In this document: positions 54,593 through 63,048 of the stretch, piece by piece
Layout: each line of letters begins with the position of its first letter
Numbering within the stretch: the first letter of the stretch is position 1
Source of the DNA: Phaeobacter sp. 22II1-1F12B
GTDB taxonomy: Bacteria > Pseudomonadota > Alphaproteobacteria > Rhodobacterales > Rhodobacteraceae
Direction: 5' to 3'
Assembly (NCBI RefSeq): GCF_002210165.1
Contig: NZ_AQQP01000005.1
Span: 248,001-312,000, forward strand
DNA length: 64,000 nt
Position numbers and translations under genes: made by a program
The notes under the pieces: model-generated
What the model was told of the DNA's origin: nothing
Seen by the model: the letters and a program-made list of their open reading frames with translations, nothing else
Database searches by the model: none

Positions 54593-54618
54593 CGGGCGGT
54601 CCTTGGGCCGCCCGTTTT
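54593..54618 (+). terminator. Intrinsic terminator after potD
   Basis: CGGGCGG and CCGCCCG form a 7-bp stem with an 8-base loop followed by TTTT. It closes the potABCD operon just before the GST gene. Confidence 0.85.
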
Positions 54619-54643
54619 GCTTGGGGTGAGCGGAGATAATGTC

Positions 54644-55282
54644 ATGCTGGAAGTCTGGGGGCGCAAGACATCGTCCAACGTGCAGGCGGTGATGTGGTGT
54701 ATCGGCGAACTTGGCCTGCCCTATCGCCGCCACGACATCGGTCACCGGTTCGGTGGGACGGATACCGACGCCTTTGGCGCGCTGAACCCGAACCGCACCG
54801 TGCCGGTCCTGCAGGACGGCACGGATCCACCGCTGTGGGAAACCGGCGCGATCCTGCGGTATCTTGCCAATCGCTATGGGTCGGGCGAGTTCTGGCCCGA
54901 AGAGCTTATCGCGCGAACGGATGTGGATCGCTGGGCGGAATGGGCGAAAATCAATGTCTCGCTTGCATTCACGGCTCCGGTTTTCTGGCGGGTGGTGCGA
55001 ACGCCCGAAGCGGAGCGTGACCCGGACGCGATCAGGGACGCAGTGGCCGTGCTGGAAAAAAAATTGCAGATCGCCGATGCCCGGTTGGCCGAACAGGCGT
55101 TTCTGGTCGGGGATGAGTTTACGATGGCCGACATACAATTCGGCCATGTGCTATTTCGCTACTTTGACATCGACATCGACCGCGCCGCCCTGCCCGGTCT
55201 CGCCCGGTATTACGAACGGCTGTGCGCACGGCCCGCGTTTCGCGAACATGTCATGGTGTCCTACGAAAAGTTGCGACTGTGA
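54644..55282 (+). CDS. Glutathione S-transferase family protein
   Basis: The 212-residue protein has a thioredoxin-like N-terminal domain (MLEVWGRKTSSNVQAVMWCIGELGLPYRRHDIG; NPNRTVPVLQDG; WETGAILRYLANRY, the glutathione gamma-Glu site) and an all-helical C-terminal domain (FTMADIQFGHVLFRYFDIDID). The likely catalytic residue is a Ser in KTSSNV. I start at ATG 54644 after GGAG; nine further codons would overlap the terminator. Substrate unknown. Confidence 0.9.
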   Translation: MLEVWGRKTSSNVQAVMWCIGELGLPYRRHDIGHRFGGTDTDAFGALNPNRTVPVLQDGTDPPLWETGAILRYLANRYGSGEFWPEELIARTDVDRWAEWAKINVSLAFTAPVFWRVVRTPEAERDPDAIRDAVAVLEKKLQIADARLAEQAFLVGDEFTMADIQFGHVLFRYFDIDIDRAALPGLARYYERLCARPAFREHVMVSYEKLRL

Positions 55283-55286
55283 GGCG

Positions 55287-56066
55287 TTACTTGGTCCAGC
55301 GTCCCCCGCCGTCGATATCGACAACCGTACCGGAAAGGTAATGCACCTGGGGTGAAGCCAGCATGACCGCGAGCGCTGCGACTTCTTCGGCTGACTTCGG
55401 GCGGCCAAAGGGATAATTCGCTGGATCGACAAGCTCTGCCCAGCGGTCCGGATCCCCCCATTTCTGGTCTGCGGTCTGTTTCAGACGATCGATCATACGG
55501 TCGGTCTTGGTGACCGAAGGGTTGATGCCGAAGACACGCACGTTATCCGCTGGGGTGGCCGCGCCAAGCGCGCTGGTGAACCCGATCAGCCCGGCATTTG
55601 CCGCCGCGCCGATGATATAGGACGGGCGCACCGCCCTGCCCCCCATGCCGATGATATTGATGATCGTGCCGGACTTACGGGCGGACATCTGCTCGGAGAA
55701 CAGCTTGCAGAGGTGAACGTAGCCCCAGAACTTGAGATCCATACCCTCGCGCCAGTCGTCCATTCCCAGCGCTTCGATCGGGCCGGATTTGATGGCCCCG
55801 GCATTGTTGACAAGGATATCGACGGCGGCTGCCTCACCGAAAAGGGCAAGCCGGCCTTCTTCTTCGGACAGGTCGGCGGCGATAAAGCCCGCCTCGCTGC
55901 CGGTCTCGGCGCGGATCTGTTCGGCCGCCTTGGCGAGCGCTGTCCTGCGTCGCGACACAAGCGTGACGCGTGCGCCTTCGCGGGCGAAAGCCATCGCGGT
56001 CGCGAAACCGATCCCCTTGGAACCGCCCGTGACCAGAACGTGCTTGTCGGTAAGTTTAAGATCCAT
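55287..56066 (-). CDS. SDR-fold protein lacking the classical Ser and Lys catalytic residues
   Basis: The 259-residue short-chain dehydrogenase/reductase has the cofactor motif TGGSKGIG (NADP-like, with SRRR after the second strand) and NNAG. The active-site region reads INIIGMGGRAVRPSYIIGAAANAG: the Tyr is present, but the position four after it is Ala rather than Lys, and the usual Ser before it is missing. Such variants form a known divergent SDR group with unclear activity. I start at ATG 56066; the longer frame reads through the upstream gap. It is convergent with the GST gene, 4 bases apart. Confidence 0.86.
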   Translation of the reverse strand: MDLKLTDKHVLVTGGSKGIGFATAMAFAREGARVTLVSRRRTALAKAAEQIRAETGSEAGFIAADLSEEEGRLALFGEAAAVDILVNNAGAIKSGPIEALGMDDWREGMDLKFWGYVHLCKLFSEQMSARKSGTIINIIGMGGRAVRPSYIIGAAANAGLIGFTSALGAATPADNVRVFGINPSVTKTDRMIDRLKQTADQKWGDPDRWAELVDPANYPFGRPKSAEEVAALAVMLASPQVHYLSGTVVDIDGGGRWTK

Positions 56067-56170
56067 GTCTGTCCCGTTCTTTGCTGACCGGGTTTGCCCG
56101 GCCGGTCTAAGTCGCGACGATCCTGCCAGCATTGCAAGGGAGAGTGCAACGTGTCGACGGCCTCGAGCCG

Positions 56171-56998
56171 TCAGTTTGCCACGGAATAGGTCTGTCCGCC
56201 GGTACGTTGCCAGCCTGTTTCGCCCAGCGTGAAATCGGTGGTCAGTCGATGCACGAATTGGTCGGTTTCAGGCAGGGCGACCCATCGTTCCACCCGAAGG
56301 TCGCGCCCGTCGATGTCGAGAATGGCAAAGTCGTTGTCCTGATCGCGCAGCCTTGTCGATAGCCCGGTTCCGGCGTGAATCTGCAGAATGTTGGATTGGC
56401 CCGAATTGGTCTTGTAGGGTTCGGTCCACCAAGAATGCAGGTGGCCGGACAGCAAGATATGCGCCCCGCATTCGGACAGTTTTTCCATCGCGCTTTCCGC
56501 GCCGATCATGCCATCCTTGGAAGAGCCGGGCGGGTGCCGAAACGGGTGATGGGCGACGATCACGTTGATCCTGTCCGCGTCACCATCGCCGAACATCCGG
56601 CACAGGCGACGGGTGGCATGGCCGGTCATGCGACCACGCTGCCAGCTCCACCGCGTGACGGTGTTCAGCCCGAAGACGCCGACATTTTCGGTAACGAGCT
56701 GCGGTTCAAGATCCCGGTCGATCCAGTGCCGGTAGCGCGAGAACGGCTTGAACATGCGCAGGAAAGGCCGGTGCAAGGGTATGTCGTGATTTCCCGGCAC
56801 CACGATCATCGGCAGTTCGATCCGGTCGATGAAAGCGCGCGCGGCGCGGAACTGGCTGTGGCGCGCGCGCTGGGTCAGATCACCGGAAAGGGCAATCACA
56901 TCCGCCCCCGACCCGTTGATCGTGTCGATCAGCGGAGCGAGAAGTTCTGGCCGGTCCCGACCGAAATGAAGGTCGGAGAGATGCAGTATCCGTTTCAT
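56171..56998 (-). CDS. Calcineurin-like metallophosphoesterase
   Basis: The 275-residue protein has the metallophosphoesterase signature in order: HLSDLHFGR (Asp9, His11), ALSGDLTQ, VPGNHDIP, VAHHPF and SGHLHSWW. A two-metal centre for phosphodiester or phosphomonoester hydrolysis is expected. There is no signal peptide. It lies 17 bases downstream of a lipid-kinase-like gene on the same strand. A role in lipid or nucleotide turnover is inference only. Confidence 0.88.
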   Translation of the reverse strand: MKRILHLSDLHFGRDRPELLAPLIDTINGSGADVIALSGDLTQRARHSQFRAARAFIDRIELPMIVVPGNHDIPLHRPFLRMFKPFSRYRHWIDRDLEPQLVTENVGVFGLNTVTRWSWQRGRMTGHATRRLCRMFGDGDADRINVIVAHHPFRHPPGSSKDGMIGAESAMEKLSECGAHILLSGHLHSWWTEPYKTNSGQSNILQIHAGTGLSTRLRDQDNDFAILDIDGRDLRVERWVALPETDQFVHRLTTDFTLGETGWQRTGGQTYSVAN

Positions 56999-57015
56999 GC
57001 CTTAACAAGTCTGGC

Positions 57016-57927
57016 TCAGGGTACGATCACGTTCAACGCATCATGCAGAACACGCAGGCGGAACGGCGAGAGCATCCGCTCTTTTTCACCGTCGCGTGCG
57101 ACAAGCCTGTGGGCCTGCAGCGTTTCGATCAGGATTTCCTCACCGCAGATCAGGGTAAAATCCCGATCCGCTTCGAGCTTGCGACGGGCCAGCTTGAACG
57201 CAAATTTCACCATCTCGAAACGCCCGCAGTCCTTGGCGAGATACAGTGCGAACTGGCCGTTGCGGACCGCATCGGCACCTTCAAGGCGGAACTCTTCGAG
57301 CTGGTAGGCACTGTTGGCCGCGAAGGCCAGCGGGGTCTTCATCCGGTAGACGGTGCCATCCACGGTGACGCGCATCGACAGCGGCTTGTTCACGGTGAGC
57401 AACGCCTTGACGACGGACCAGTGCGCCGCGATGCGGCTGCGGCCCCAGCGACGGTAGACATCTTCGCGCTGGTCAAGGATAGCCGGATAGGCACCGAGGC
57501 TGGCGTTGTTCAGAAACACCCGGTCATTGATCGTGCCAACATTCACGGCCTTGCTCCGGCCTACTTCGATCAGGCGCAAGGCGTCTTCGAGTTCGTCGGG
57601 AATATCGAGGCTGCGGCTGAAATAGTTGAAGGTGCCCGACGGGATCACGCCCATGACCTTGTCTGTGCCAGCAAGGGCGCCCGCGACCGTGGAAATGGTG
57701 CCATCCCCGCCAGCCACCACCACAGTATCATAGGGGCCCGCCGCGACGCGCTGCGCAATGTCCTGAATATCCGAGCCTTTGCGAACCCGTTCGAACCGGG
57801 TCTTGCCGGGCTGACGCTTTAGCCATGCCTCGAGCTGGCTGACCTGCTCCGAGGCCTTTCCCTTGCCTGATTTATCATTCGCGATCAGGCAGATTGACGA
57901 TTCCTTTTGTGTTGTCTCGTGGTACAA
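57016..57927 (-). CDS. Diacylglycerol kinase catalytic-domain protein (YegS/BmrU-like)
   Basis: The 303-residue protein starts ICLIANDKSGKGKASEQVSQLEAWL and carries the nucleotide-binding GGDGTISTVAGAL (residues 73-85), then MGVIPSGTFNYFSRSLDIP, the family's ATP/lipid site. The C-terminal half is the beta-sandwich. These soluble kinases phosphorylate diacylglycerol or related lipids at the membrane surface. It is divergent from the IclR regulator and probably cotranscribed with the metallophosphoesterase. Confidence 0.87.
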   Translation of the reverse strand: MYHETTQKESSICLIANDKSGKGKASEQVSQLEAWLKRQPGKTRFERVRKGSDIQDIAQRVAAGPYDTVVVAGGDGTISTVAGALAGTDKVMGVIPSGTFNYFSRSLDIPDELEDALRLIEVGRSKAVNVGTINDRVFLNNASLGAYPAILDQREDVYRRWGRSRIAAHWSVVKALLTVNKPLSMRVTVDGTVYRMKTPLAFAANSAYQLEEFRLEGADAVRNGQFALYLAKDCGRFEMVKFAFKLARRKLEADRDFTLICGEEILIETLQAHRLVARDGEKERMLSPFRLRVLHDALNVIVP

Positions 57928-58065
57928 AAGCCTAACTCCGAATATGCTCTGCGCCGGTTCGGCCGACAGCTTGATAGAGCGTTGCGATCACAACACGGCA
58001 GGGCCTTGACTGGTTCCGCCAAAGCGCGATTTGCCAAACTCTGCTGGCATATGCGCTTTGTGCTG

Positions 58066-58089
58066 TTTATCCCTGTTTGACGGGATAAA
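58066..58089. promoter_or_regulatory. Perfect 8+8 inverted repeat immediately upstream of the iclR-type gene
   Basis: TTTATCCC and GGGATAAA are separated by 8 bases and end exactly at the proposed ATG (58090). This is the size of a dimeric operator and suggests autoregulation. If it is an operator, the real start may be further in (TTG at 58192). Confidence 0.6.
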
Positions 58090-59022
58090 ATGGCGACGAT
58101 CCGTGAAACGGGCAGCAAATCGGGGCGTTCAGCCTTGCGCTGGGTCCGGCACGGGACAGATCGCCAAGGCGGAACAGGCTGGGACCATAGGTTGAGAAAA
58201 CGCACGCATATCGAGGATGACGCACTGTCGGCAGAGGCCGGGCGAAACGAGCGGCAATTCATCACCTCGCTTTACCGGGGGCTTGAAGTCCTCCGTGCTT
58301 TTCGTGCCGATGACCGGTCGGGCCTTTCCAACGGCGATCTGGCCGAGCGCACGAGCCTGCCCAATTCCACGGTATCCCGGCTGACCTATACCCTTCTGCA
58401 AACGGGCTATCTCACCTATGACGCCGAGACCGGGCGATATCGCATGGGAGTCCCGGTGCTAAGCCTTGGCTATGCCTGCCTTAGCGGCATGCCCATCCGT
58501 GAAGCCGCCCAGGGGTATATGCAGACGCTGGCCGATAGTTGCGGCGAAGGCGTGATGGTGGCGCTTGGCGGGCGCGATGCGCTTACGATGACCTATGTCG
58601 CCTGCGCAAAATCGCGCAGCGTCGTGTCGCTTCAGCTTGGCGTGGGATCGCGCATTTCGCTGGCCCGGTCGGCTATGGGGCGTGCCTATCTTGCGGGTTG
58701 TTCCGAGGAGGAACGGGCCGAGGCGCTGGAAGACCTTGAACGCCACGCCGACCCGGATCTCTGGCCGTCGATCCGTGCCGGAATCGATGACGCCCGCGCC
58801 CAGATCCAAGATCGCGGGTTCTATGCGAACCTTGAAAAATGGCACACCGGCGTCAACGCCGTCGCCGTACCCTTTCGCAGTCAGAGCGACGAGCCGCTGA
58901 TGGCCTTCAACCTTGGCGGGCCTGCAAGCTTTCTGCCGCAGGACCGGCTGATCGGCGAATTCGGACCGCGCCTCGTCGCGCTTGCCGAAACCATGAGCCA
59001 CCGGGTGCCAAGGGCACGCTGA
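58090..59022 (+). CDS. IclR family transcriptional regulator
   Basis: The IclR-type protein has a winged helix (QFITSLYRGLEVLRAFRADDRSGLSNGDLAERTSLPNSTVSRLTYTLLQTGYL) and an effector domain (GYMQTLADSCGEGVMVALGGRDALTMTYVACAKSRSVVSLQLGVGSRISLARSAMGRAYLAG). With ATG 58090 it is 310 residues, including about 54 atypical residues before the winged helix. A TTG at 58192 would give 276, closer to the family norm. I keep the ATG because GGGATAAA gives a ribosome binding site. It may control the nitronate monooxygenase 125 bases downstream. Confidence 0.87.
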   Translation: MATIRETGSKSGRSALRWVRHGTDRQGGTGWDHRLRKRTHIEDDALSAEAGRNERQFITSLYRGLEVLRAFRADDRSGLSNGDLAERTSLPNSTVSRLTYTLLQTGYLTYDAETGRYRMGVPVLSLGYACLSGMPIREAAQGYMQTLADSCGEGVMVALGGRDALTMTYVACAKSRSVVSLQLGVGSRISLARSAMGRAYLAGCSEEERAEALEDLERHADPDLWPSIRAGIDDARAQIQDRGFYANLEKWHTGVNAVAVPFRSQSDEPLMAFNLGGPASFLPQDRLIGEFGPRLVALAETMSHRVPRAR

Positions 59023-59147
59023 GGCTCTTTTCCAGAGTTTGTCCCGAGTATTAGTGTCGGGCATTGCGGAACGGCGTTCCACTGAGTAGCTTGCCCGCAA
59101 ATCGACGGCAGCGGTTCACCCGGCCGTTCCAGGAGGAGAGATACAAT

Positions 59148-60128
59148 ATGACCATGCCCGACGCCCTGAAACACCTGCGCCTGCCCGTGATCGGCGCCCC
59201 GCTATTCATCATTTCCAACCCGGATCTGGTGATTGCCCAGTGCAAGGCAGGTGTTGTCGGCTCTTTTCCCGCGCTGAATGCCCGCGAAAAGGAAGGCGAA
59301 CCGATCGAGCTGGAACGCTGGCTGACGCGCATCACCGAAGAGCTTGACCGATATAACCAGGCCAATCCGGACACGCCCGCCGCCCCCTTTGCCGTTAACC
59401 AGATCGTTCACCGGTCGAATACCCGGCTAGAGCGGGACGTGGAAATCTGCGCCAAGTTCAAAGTGCCGGTCTGGATCACGTCCCTTGGCGCTCAGGAATG
59501 GGTGAACGAGGCGGCGCATGGTTCGGGCGGCATTACCATGCACGATGTGATCAACAACAAGTTTGCCAAGAAGGCGATTGAAAAAGGTGCTGACGGGCTG
59601 ATCGCAGTTGCCGCAGGTGCCGGTGGTCACGCCGGGGCACTGTCGCCTTTTGCGCTGGTGCAGGAGATTCGGTCGTGGTTCGACGGTCCGCTGTTCCTGT
59701 CGGGGTCGATTGCGCGCGGCGACAGCATTCTGGCCGCACAGGCGATGGGCGCGGACGGCGGCTATGTCGGGTCTGCCTTTATTGCGACCGAAGAAGCCAA
59801 TGCTGTTGAGGGATACAAGCAAATGGTTGTCGATGGCGGTGCCAACGACATCGTCTATTCCGATCTCTTCACCGGGGTCTGGGGGAATTATCTGAAGCCC
59901 TCGATTGCGGCGGCGGGGATGGATCCGGAGAACCTCGAACGGTCCGACCCCTCGGCGATGAATTTTGGCGACGGCAGTGCAAAGCCGAAAAGCTGGAAAG
60001 AAATCTGGGGATCTGGACAGGGTATCGGCGCGGTCGACAAGGTCGTACCCGCAGCCGAACTGATTGCCCGGCTGACCCGTGAATACGAGGCTGCAAAGGC
60101 CCGTTTGACCAATATAACGGCAGCCTGA
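59148..60128 (+). CDS. Nitronate monooxygenase (2-nitropropane dioxygenase family)
   Basis: The 326-residue FMN TIM-barrel protein has LPVIGAPLFIISNPDLVIAQCKAGVVGSFPALNAR at the N-terminus, PVWITSLGAQEWV, and the FMN phosphate loop GADGLIAVAAGAGGHAGALSPFALV, with the catalytic His in the GGHAG segment. It oxidises alkyl nitronates to carbonyls and nitrite. AGGAGGAGAG lies before the ATG at 59148; the longer frame starts in the intergenic gap. A short GC hairpin follows the stop. Confidence 0.9.
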   Translation: MTMPDALKHLRLPVIGAPLFIISNPDLVIAQCKAGVVGSFPALNAREKEGEPIELERWLTRITEELDRYNQANPDTPAAPFAVNQIVHRSNTRLERDVEICAKFKVPVWITSLGAQEWVNEAAHGSGGITMHDVINNKFAKKAIEKGADGLIAVAAGAGGHAGALSPFALVQEIRSWFDGPLFLSGSIARGDSILAAQAMGADGGYVGSAFIATEEANAVEGYKQMVVDGGANDIVYSDLFTGVWGNYLKPSIAAAGMDPENLERSDPSAMNFGDGSAKPKSWKEIWGSGQGIGAVDKVVPAAELIARLTREYEAAKARLTNITAA

Positions 60129-60131
60129 ACG

Positions 60132-60148
60132 CCGGGCGAAAGGCCCGG
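60132..60148 (+). terminator. Short hairpin after the nitronate monooxygenase gene
   Basis: CCGGGC and GCCCGG form a 6-bp stem with a GAAAG loop just after the stop codon. There is no strong U-run, so termination may be partial. Confidence 0.45.
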
Positions 60149-60187
60149 ACTCGGTCACATTTCCGTCCAGTCACGGTGAATTTACTG

Positions 60188-60316
60188 TAACCCCTGATCA
60201 AAAAGAACGATCAGGGGTTAACTGTTTCCAAGACCTCGAAAAATCAATTTCAAGGGTCAAGGACGAAATATTTCAATTTATACGCGAATTTTAGCCGATC
60301 AATTCAACTGATCGGC
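60188..60316. other. AT-rich gap with two inverted repeats upstream of the outer membrane protein gene
   Basis: The gap 60129-60453 has no gene. TAACCCCTGATC (60188-60199) pairs with GATCAGGGGTTA (60209-60220) in a 12-bp perfect stem with a 9-base loop. GCCGATC (60294-60300) pairs with GATCGGC (60310-60316). Between and after them the sequence is AT-rich (60236-60293), a likely promoter zone for the downstream gene, though I cannot place -35 and -10 with confidence. AGCCGGGC is also repeated directly at about 60324-60345. Confidence 0.55.
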
Positions 60317-60453
60317 CAGTTTTAGCCGGGCGTTAACAGCCGGGCTGGATTAGTCCCCTCCAAGTAACAAATGATTAACCTAACGCCCCTTGGGAACAAA
60401 TCCCCGAGTAGAGAGTTGGGCGTGTCCGGATGAAAAACACTAGGAGTAGATAA

Positions 60454-61068
60454 ATGATCCGCACAGTTACGATTGCACTTCTTTGCAGCACCGCTGCATC
60501 CGCGGCGTTGGCCGGCAACGCTGATCCGGCACCGGCAGAACCGGTTGTCTACACCCCGCCGCCGGTTGTTAAACCGTTCTGGGAAGGTGGCTATGTAGGT
60601 GCACAACTTGGCTATGCCTATGGTGAATTCGACCTTGGCGGCAGCTTTGATAACGACAGCGTCATCGGCGGTTTGACTGCAGGTTACCTGTGGAGCCTTG
60701 GGAACAACTGGTACCTCGGGCCGGAATTCCAGTACGACTGGGCCGACGTTTCGATCACCGACCCCGGCACCGGCCAGTCGGCTTCGTTCGACAGCATGGC
60801 GCGCCTGAAACTGATCGCCGGTTACGAGATGGGCAACGGCCTGCTCTACGGTTCGCTCGGTTACGCATATTCCGACTTTGACGGCGTTGGTAACTTCTTC
60901 AACGACAGCGGCGACAGCTATGTTGTTGGTCTGGGTTACGACTGGCGCGTCGGTGAGAACTGGACGGTTGGTGCAGAATACATGTACCACTCGTTTGACA
61001 GCATCGGTAACGGCGGCGGCGACGTGGACGTGAACACGATCCACATCAAGACCTCGTACCGCTTCTGA
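60454..61068 (+). CDS. Outer membrane beta-barrel protein (Omp25/31-like)
   Basis: The 204-residue protein has a Sec signal (MIRTVTIALLCSTAASAALAG, about 20 residues), a Pro-rich linker (PAPAEPVVYTPPPVVKPF) and alternating aromatic/polar strands beginning WEGGYVGAQLGYAYGEFDLGG. It ends in SYRF, the C-terminal Phe recognised by the BAM machinery. Eight strands are expected, giving a small structural barrel rather than a general porin. Codon use is biased toward preferred codons, suggesting high expression. AGGAG lies seven bases before the ATG. Confidence 0.9.
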   Translation: MIRTVTIALLCSTAASAALAGNADPAPAEPVVYTPPPVVKPFWEGGYVGAQLGYAYGEFDLGGSFDNDSVIGGLTAGYLWSLGNNWYLGPEFQYDWADVSITDPGTGQSASFDSMARLKLIAGYEMGNGLLYGSLGYAYSDFDGVGNFFNDSGDSYVVGLGYDWRVGENWTVGAEYMYHSFDSIGNGGGDVDVNTIHIKTSYRF

Positions 61069-61076
61069 TCGGTTTT

Positions 61077-61126
61077 CCGGCAGGCCTTACCGCTTTAATT
61101 ACCTCGTAAGCGGAACGGTCTGCCGG
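61077..61126 (+). terminator. Nested hairpin after the outer membrane protein gene
   Basis: CCGGCAG (61077-61083) pairs with CTGCCGG (61120-61126), enclosing a second stem CCGCTT (61090-61095) with AAGCGG (61108-61113). It is followed by GACTTTCC, a weak U-run. It may protect or end the message. Confidence 0.5.
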
Positions 61127-61148
61127 GACTTTCCGAAAGCAATCAAGG

Positions 61149-61181
61149 GCCGCCGCGCATTCGCGGGCGGCTCTTGTTGTT
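61149..61181 (+). terminator. Second terminator hairpin downstream of the outer membrane protein gene
   Basis: GCCGCCGCG (61149-61157) pairs with CGCGGGCGGC (61162-61171) with one bulge, followed by TCTTGTTGTTT. It abuts the stop of the convergent acyl-CoA synthetase gene. Confidence 0.65.
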
Positions 61182-62843
61182 TCATGCCACTGTTTCGAGC
61201 TCGCGCCGCAGCGCCTTGCGGTCGGGTTTGCCGACGGGCGTATGCGGCAGCTCATCGCGGAATTCGAGGTGGCGCGGTATTTCGTGACGCCCGAGCTTGT
61301 CTTTGAGAAATTCCTGCAACTCTTCGAGCGCAAAGGGTTTGGCACCGTTGTTCAGCTGCACGAATACCTTGGCGCTTTCGCCGCGATAATCGTCCGGCAC
61401 ACCGATGGCGATGGCTTCGGACACATCGGGATGCTGGTGAACGGCGTTTTCGATCATCAGAGGATAGACGTTGAAACCACCCGACAGGATCATGTCCTTC
61501 TTGCGGTCGACGAGGTAGAAATACCCGTCTTCGTCCATATAGCCGATGTCGCCCGTCAGGAACCAGCCGTTGGAGAAGGAGTCGGCGGTTTCCTTGGGTT
61601 TGCCCCAGTATTCGGCGGTGACATTCGGCCCTTTCACCACCATTTCGCCGGTCATGTTTGGCCCGAGATCCTTGGTGGGGTCCTCTACATCGACAATTTT
61701 TAGATCGATCCCCGGCAGCGGCACGCCGATGGTGCCCAGTTTTTCGTCGGGCATGTCGCGCGGCACGGCGGTACCGGCAGGCGAGGTTTCGGTCATGCCC
61801 CAGCCACCCAGCAATTTCAGACCGGTCAGTTTTTTGATGCGGTTGTAGACTTCGACCGGCAGAGGCGCGCCGCCCGAGCCAACGTATTCCAGTGAACTGA
61901 GGTCGCGCTTTTCGATATCGGGAAGTTGCAGGATCGCGATCCATGTGGTCGGCACACCGCCAAAGGACGTGATCCGCTTTTCCTCGATCTCCTTTACCGC
62001 CTGTGCCGCGTCATAACGCAGGCGGAGATGGATGGTCCAGCCTTCGTGCACGCGTTTCAAGAGGCCAACCGTCAGTCCCATGATGTGGAACAGCGGCGAG
62101 TAGACGAGCGAGGATTTCCCCGGCTCGGCGGAACTGTCGTTTTTCGTGTTCTCGGAATAGATCTGGACCGCGGCGGTCAGGTTTGCATGGGTGAGAACCG
62201 CCGCCTTTGGCACCCCTGTCGTGCCGCCGGTATATTGCAGCAGCGCCATGTCCTGCGGGGTCACGGGGACCGGGTCATAAAGCGCATCCTCATGGCCGGC
62301 GAGGAACTCCTGTACGCCTACCGCACCGTCAAACACCGGGCAATCGCGGCCCATGGCCGATACCGGATCGGGACACTGGACCAAAAGCGGGGTCTCGCCG
62401 CTCGCCAGCAGTGGTTTGAAATGGCTCGCCAGTTCCGGCGTGGTCAGCGTAACCGCGACCTTGGCGCCGCTATCCTTGAGCTTGTGTGCAATTTCGCGGT
62501 CCGCATCGAGCGGGCTGATATGGGTCACCGCCGCCCCTGCCGCGATGGTGCCGAAGAAGAAAATCGGGTGCCACGGGCAGTTCGGCAGGTGCAATGCGAC
62601 GCGATCCCCCTTGCCCACGCCCTTGGCCTTGAGCGCCGAGGCCACCTGCCCCGCCAGACGGCGCATCTCGGCAAAAGTATAGGACTTGCCGTAATATTCG
62701 ATCAGGACGGTGTCGGCATAGGCGTCGAAAGCCCGGCTCATCATCTCGGTCCAGGTCGTCATTTCCGGCTGGAAGTTCGTGGACACGCCGGACTCATAGT
62801 GTTTGTGCCAGACGCGCTCGCCCGGCTGCGAAATATTGCTCAT
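61182..62843 (-). CDS. AMP-forming acyl-CoA synthetase (long-chain fatty acid-CoA ligase type)
   Basis: The 553-residue ANL-superfamily enzyme has the P-loop YTGGTTGVPKAAVLTH, the aromatic-binding motif GGWGMTETSPAG, TGDIGYMDEDGYFYLVDRKKDMILSGGFNVYP at the hinge, and a C-terminal catalytic Lys in PVGKPDRKAL. It activates carboxylic acids to acyl-CoA through acyl-AMP. The start ATG 62843 (MSNISQPGERV) follows GGGAGG; the 28 extra codons of the longer frame are not family-like. Chain-length preference cannot be read from sequence. Confidence 0.92.
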   Translation of the reverse strand: MSNISQPGERVWHKHYESGVSTNFQPEMTTWTEMMSRAFDAYADTVLIEYYGKSYTFAEMRRLAGQVASALKAKGVGKGDRVALHLPNCPWHPIFFFGTIAAGAAVTHISPLDADREIAHKLKDSGAKVAVTLTTPELASHFKPLLASGETPLLVQCPDPVSAMGRDCPVFDGAVGVQEFLAGHEDALYDPVPVTPQDMALLQYTGGTTGVPKAAVLTHANLTAAVQIYSENTKNDSSAEPGKSSLVYSPLFHIMGLTVGLLKRVHEGWTIHLRLRYDAAQAVKEIEEKRITSFGGVPTTWIAILQLPDIEKRDLSSLEYVGSGGAPLPVEVYNRIKKLTGLKLLGGWGMTETSPAGTAVPRDMPDEKLGTIGVPLPGIDLKIVDVEDPTKDLGPNMTGEMVVKGPNVTAEYWGKPKETADSFSNGWFLTGDIGYMDEDGYFYLVDRKKDMILSGGFNVYPLMIENAVHQHPDVSEAIAIGVPDDYRGESAKVFVQLNNGAKPFALEELQEFLKDKLGRHEIPRHLEFRDELPHTPVGKPDRKALRRELETVA

Positions 62844-63048
62844 GATTTCCTCCCGCGGTGCGGAATTATGTTTCGCACCTACTGGGAGGCTAAAAGCTAG
62901 AAACGGTTCGGGCAAGCATCGGATCAAAGGATTTCCGACAAATTTCCGCCGGTTGGCCTACATCTGCCGGAGATTGACCCTTATGGGCAGAATTCCTACT
63001 GGCTAATGGACCGCCGCTTGAGCGGCGTAAAGAACGCGAGGCCGCAGT

